Translations under genes and position numbers: made by a program
Shown here: one piece after another, positions 59,143 to 64,000 of the stretch
Position numbering within the stretch: the stretch's first letter is position 1
Layout: each line of letters begins with the position of its first letter
Assembly: GCA_009767595.1 (NCBI GenBank)
Contig: VSDK01006555.1
Coordinates: 403,785-467,784, forward strand
Length of the DNA stretch: 64,000 bases
Origin: Symbiodinium kawagutii
Lineage: Eukaryota; Sar; Dinophyceae; Suessiales; Symbiodiniaceae
Reading direction: 5' to 3'
The notes under the pieces: model-generated
Databases searched by the model: none
What the model saw: the letters and a program-made list of their open reading frames with translations, nothing else
What the model was told of the DNA's origin: nothing

Positions 59143-61749
59143 CTGCACAAAGGTCTTGCGTTGTCCATGACTTGAATTGTGGAACTTAGACAACTTGCAA
59201 CATGGCATTGCGCTCGGAGGTCTCTTTTTCGATTCTGACATTCGGAGAATACGACTTTGGTCTTCCCCTAAAGTCATGGCAATTCAGACATCGTAAAAGT
59301 TGAAGCCACGAACTTCTGCTTGAACACCTCAACAACGGCAGGAAAAAAATATGATCGATGTGGGACTGCTGGAACTGTAGAAAGCTACAGATTCTGAACT
59401 TCATCGATCGGCAGGTAAGTAGCTGGGAGAAAAGCCCAATAGGAGCTCAACAAGAGCAATGCTTTAGTGACCCCTTTCGCAGTGTTGGCATGGGATGCCC
59501 AGCACCAAGATGCTAAAGAGGAATGCCTGTCTGGCCGAAAGACGATGCGATATGCCCAGAACACAAAATGGGCTCCCTTGGGTGCGCATATTATGACTTT
59601 CTGCTTTGCAAAGAAAGTGAAAACAAATCTTCAAAACACTGTAATTCCAAACCATTGAACAATTGATCTGTCACACCACATCGAGTGACCTATTGCATAG
59701 CGTCTTGGCTGCCAAGTTGTCAAAGTCACCTGCAACCAGTGTCCAGGTAGAATGAGCATAAATGCAAGCACTTCAGGTTCCGCAAAGCGGTCCCTGAAGC
59801 AAAACATGAACGTGCAGTGAAGGAAGGATTCGGGTGGAATCTCAAAAGCATTTGCAAGGGTTGGGGACCTGGGGAAGAATGTTCCTGAAAAAGTTCCCAC
59901 AACGTTCGAGCAGGTTCTGTACTGCAAAGGTTACGCAGGGGGGGTCCGGAAGGATTCGGACAGCTTTGAGAACTTCCCCAACATCCTGGCAATGGAACCT
60001 GTTGGCTTTCAAGGTATCAGAAACAGGGAGCAGTGCATGGCGAGGGAGTTCCTAACGGTTCGATTCCGTCCCGCCTCGGAGCCAGCCTTGAGATCATAGC
60101 CAGGGCCAGTCCATATACCCCTGGGGTTCAGCCGAGGATGGCACTGGTGGAGACTTCAAAATCTGTGGCAAAAACTGGCAAAATCCTCCAAACACACGGC
60201 GGTATGATTTCCAAAAGGACTTTGTTCATGACTCACAACACAGGGATGCCACTTCAACATCCAATAGTGCTATTGAACGACGAAACGCGGAGCCTGTAAA
60301 ACGAGGCTGCGCTACAATGGTAATTGAAAGCATAGACAACAAACCCTTCCACGCCTTATGTGGCTGGGAAACTTTGCCTGTCACGTCTGGGGACATGGAG
60401 CTTTGGCAAGTCTTAAATAAGCTTCAACAAGACTTCTCCCTGACGACATGAGGAAGTTCTATACGTTTTCCAGGGAGGACATCCTGGAAAACCCCTTCCA
60501 TTTTTTCCAGGGGGACTAGTATCCTCTCTACCTATCGGTCTATCGATCTATTCATCTATCTGCCCAACTCTCGTCTGTAAATCTATTTCTGTATCTTCAC
60601 CTTTCATGCGAGATCTCCACAGAAAAGAGGGCTCCGCACCCTCGTGTTTCAACACAGAAAAGAGGGCTCCGCATCCTCGTGTTTCAACACTTAGGAAAGA
60701 ATCAATTTCTCACCAGACGCGCCACTCTTAGCCTCAAAAAGGAACAATAAAAATATAAAATGTACGAGACCGAAACCCTACTTTGAGGAAATGGAGCTCT
60801 CACTTCAACACGGAACCTTTCTGCAAGCCTCAAAAGAAAAAGTAATTCAAGCAAATTTCACGCATCTGCCTTACCGATTTTCGAAGAAACCTAGCGTCAT
60901 CACAACGGCATGCAACTTTTTTGGAGCCAATTTCGCAAGAATTTCCACTACCTGCGCTTTGTCCAACTAGCTTTCGCGACTACCACACGCACGAAACTTC
61001 GCCGCTTGCAGCCGCTTGCACACTTCAAATGTTGTTACTTACTTTTCGGCATGCAACACATGGTGGTGTGCCTTTGACCACATGTGATTCACCACCTGTT
61101 GATGTTGCATGTGTCCATAACTGGGAAGTTCCCTAGCTAAACTTCCTTTGAACGAGTGCGAGCGGATATAGCACATGAATACATGTGTTTACATTGGATC
61201 ATGTATGGCTGGAGATGCAAATATCTGCTTCTATATCTAAAAGGACATGTACCTGTATCGCAAATGTCCTTGTAGGTACTTTGTAAATATTCATATACAC
61301 TGACCAACAGTACTCAAGAAACTTCTCTCGCAAACCACCAAAATCGTTGTGTCGCCAGCCTCGTCCACATTCAGTTCATGAAAGGTAAGATCACAACGGT
61401 CCATGCAGCGCCAAGCCAAGCAATCTCCAGATCGAAGCTTCATGTTCATTGCCTACACAAGTAACAAGTGATGCCTTTGTCCCATGTCAACCATCCACCA
61501 TTGAATTTCTGATTGCTGAGGTGCCATCAGTCTTTAGTATCAAGATCCCAGCACAGCTCTATATCAAACCACCCACAGGGTCAGAAGTCTTCAGTCAACA
61601 GGCTGGACAGTATATTGTATTCATGTAGATTCAATGTAGATATGCTAGGGGAACAGCGGGTCAAGAAAAGTACTCTTCAAGAACACAGGGATCACGCTGA
61701 AGGGACGCCTGAGCATCGAAGCGATTTCGCCCACCAAACTCATGCGTAC
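59143..61749. other. Stretch without a firmly supported gene
   Basis: This should contain the N-lobe exons of gene E if that gene is complete, but I could not recognise a glycine loop, lysine motif or HRD. A minus-strand frame at about 59735-59910 (LANAFEIPPESFLHC) is protein-like but unplaced. The hairpin tandem at 60619-60690 is the only clear element. Confidence 0.45.
60619..60690. repeat. Two tandem copies of a 34-bp hairpin unit
   Basis: ACAGAAAAGAGGGCTCCGCA then CCCTCGTGTTTCAAC, repeated head to tail with one substitution. GAGGG/CCCTC can pair within the first copy. Confidence 0.85.
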
Positions 61750-63160
61750 CATTGGCAGGTTTTGCACGCCCAATATCTCGTCGTGTTTGAATGAAGCCCA
61801 ACTGTAAAGAAATGATCTTGAAAGTGGCTGCCGCAGGCATCTCTGATTTCTCTGCTTTCAAGGGGCGTGCCACAAAGAATTGCAAACCATTGAAGGTAGC
61901 AGTATCGTAAGGTGTCACTAGATAGATCAAGCCAAGCATACCATCCCACACGGGGATACCATCAAAGCTTTTGAAGCACAACGACTGGTCAATCACGAAG
62001 CGGTCTTTCTTTAACTTGTCCGCGTAGAGGCCAAATGCTGATGCTGCAGCTAGCCCATCTGGAAAATCATATCCAGCCCAGCCCGTAGAATCGGCATTTA
62101 AGAAGTGAGCAGTGCGGAGCAAGTTGAAGGTCATATCCTTACGCCAACTGATTTGAGGATGTTTCCTGAAACTGAACCTGAATCACCTCAATCCAAAACT
62201 TCACATCAAAGGCTGAGCATCGGCAAATCCACCTCCATTCGCATGGATAAAGCACACAGCTTTTTGGAATAGCACCGACTTGATTTCGCCAGTCTCCTTG
62301 TCCCTACCAAACTGTCGAGGAGAAAGGGAGCGGCGGCCCAAATTCACAACAAAGCTTCCACCATAGTCCAAGGCAACCTGAAGGACGCTCTTGCAGTTTG
62401 TTGGCACCGCAGTCTATCCACTTCTACACCTGTGAGATTTGAAAACTCCAGAAAAATCAGTTCATAATCGAAGCATTTTGAAAACAGCTTCGAAGCTCCT
62501 GGTCACACAAGACAAAGAATATCCTGCATCGCCCAATGGCTCGAAACAGTGGACCAGTATCTCTTCAATTTGTAGAACCTAATACTTTGCTCAGGAAGGA
62601 GGGGCAGTAGGGGGCAGTTAAGGTTAGGAATGGGATAGGATGTAATAGGGGTTAGAATGACCCTAGACCCAATCTGCTGCTCATGCAGTCTGTATCTGCT
62701 GCTCGCACCTGTTCCGGGTGCTCGATGAGGTATTGATTCCAGAGGTATTGGTGAGTCTTGCCGTTGTTGCGAAACGCTTCTCCTCGCGAGTTTACTTCAG
62801 GTAAATGATCTTGAAGGTGGAGAAACTTCCTGCCAAGCTGTTGCATTTCTACGTTACGAAAACACGGGCAGCAAGGGAAACACAGGACATCAAAGGACAC
62901 GTCTAAGCATAGAAACAAATAGAAACACAGAACCTTCCCGGCAAGCCTCAAAGCCACTTCCAAATCTGCAGCTTTCCCTCCGTAGAAGCCGCCATTCAGG
63001 TATTCTGCCGCTACTGGCAACTTAGCTGGTTTGAAATGGGCACCGGAAACGGGTCTTGCAAATTGATTCAAAAACTCTTTCAATTTTGCCAGTTTTGACC
63101 TGAGTCTCTTTGGTGACCACGTTGCCTTGCTTTTGATGATCAATTTGTATGTGCGTTTGC
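61750..63160 (-). CDS. Gene F: four-exon gene of unknown function
   Basis: Exons with good signals on the minus strand: 63160-62934 (CAG acceptor, GT donor; basic helical KRTYKLIIKSKATW, ending ALRLAGK), 62848-62709 (EMQQLGRKFLHLQDHLPE to IEHPEQ, GT donor), about 62413-62217 (NCKSVLQVALDYGGSF, VVNLGRR, VCFIHANGGGF) and 62155-61750 (LLRTAHFLNADSTGWAGYDF, FVIDQSLCFKSFDGIP, ends at a GT donor), so further exons lie to the left. The protein looks globular and soluble, with no signal peptide or membrane segment. I do not recognise the family. The first exon has an acceptor, so the 5' end lies to the right, perhaps beyond 63160. Confidence 0.5.
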
Positions 63161-64000
63161 CTGATGAAGAAAATGCCGCGAACGAATGCCAACTTAAGCT
63201 TTTAGAATCCCTCTCGTCATTACACTGCTTGCTGGATAGTGGGTCCCATGTTGAATGATGATGATCCCCCTTCACCAGAAAGTAACAACCTCTTCAACAA
63301 CCAATCAAACGAGGATTTTGACACTGCCGAACCGATGGAAAAAGGGCATCAACACTTCCAATTTGACGCCACTATCGACGCCACTTCTTTGGGTGCGTCG
63401 CTTGTTGAGCAAAGCAGCTGGCTGTTCCAGGCCACTACCTGCCAAACCACCAACTTCCGACATTGCCACGCACACTTCATCGTCGATGTAATCCCTGACA
63501 AGTCACAAGCCACAGCGAGAGAAAAAATAGAAGTGGCGTCAAGTGAAGCACTCCCTGAAACTCCTTAGGTTCTTTCTATCATTGAAAAGGGCCAAAAAGG
63601 TTCAATGACTTCAAGGACTTCAAGGAGTTCAAGGCACTACATGTGCCGAAATGTTTGCCTTGGCTCCCAGATCAGCGGTATCTGGTGCCCACCACGGCAA
63701 AGCTTTGTCGCCTGCACACTTGGAGCAGACCAACAAGAGAATCTGCCAATAAAAAATGTCCAAAAAGCTCTGAGGCTATCGTGCTTGGGCTATAAACTAG
63801 CATAGCTTTTGCCAAAGGACACTATGTTTGTTGAATATCTGCATTTTGCCACGTTGTCTAGATGCTTGCATGTCCTCAGCATGACTTCGGATCAAAGGGT
63901 GCTCGCGGAAAAAACGAGCTTGAAGATCTTTCTGATGCCGTATTTGATCCGTAGAATTTGTCATTCAGTCATGCGATGTTCAGCTATGATCAACAAACCT
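63161..64000. other. Right edge, no supported gene
   Basis: A plus-strand frame at 63239-63568 (109 codons) is open but has no recognisable motif and sits opposite the likely 5' part of gene F. I see no other feature. Confidence 0.4.

Noticed and set aside
60045..60090. tRNA-like T-arm (GGTTCGATTCC) followed by an acceptor-like 3' end
   Set aside because: No matching GAGGCGG-type 5' acceptor strand, D-arm or anticodon arm lies at the right distance upstream, and one T-stem pair fails.

Overview
The window looks like nuclear DNA of a dinoflagellate, most probably a Symbiodiniaceae-type genome. The best evidence is a perfect 16-base copy of the 3' part of the dinoflagellate trans-spliced leader inside a retroelement terminal repeat. 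Other evidence is the many small exons with AG|G acceptors and a mix of GT, GC and apparently GA donors, the fact that every supported gene lies on the minus strand, and the abundance of microsatellites. There are no bacterial operons, no CRISPR array and no convincing tRNA or rRNA.

Layout. 1-11550 holds no gene I can support, only simple repeats. 11551-32087 is a tyrosine-recombinase (YR) retrotransposon of the PAT/Ngaro type (DIRS order), read right to left. It has split direct repeats A1 - ORFs - B1 - A2 - B2, a gag with a CCHC zinc knuckle, a pol with a cytosine-methyltransferase-like segment followed by reverse transcriptase and RNase H, and a YR ORF with a complete R-K-H-R-W-Y catalytic set. 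The B repeats are 146 bp and identical.

The retroelement is split between RNase H and YR by a 12586-bp segment (14408-26993). That segment begins and ends with a 27-bp inverted repeat (24/27 matches, starting CCCAGAGAG). It carries three intron-rich genes on the same strand: gene A (lysine-rich, unknown), gene B (FFSGAG...EQP family, methyltransferase-like fold possible) and gene C, whose C-terminal half has the D, C(2)C, D(2)H and D/E landmarks of a eukaryotic DDE transposase. It also holds dense CATG-rich satellite blocks in its introns and spacers, which I see nowhere else in the window at that density. I read it as a large, probably undescribed, multi-gene DNA transposon nested in a YR retrotransposon. 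This is the main discovery candidate.

Right of the retroelement are a large GAT/GAC/ACT microsatellite with an assembly gap, a long stretch without supported genes, and pieces of host genes. These are a large secreted or surface protein (D, about 49-53 kb), a calcium-dependent protein kinase-like gene with a kinase C-lobe and four EF-hands on very small exons (E, about 56-59 kb), and an unidentified four-exon gene (F, about 61.7-63.2 kb). Exon boundaries were inferred by eye from splice signals and reading phase and may be off by a base or two.
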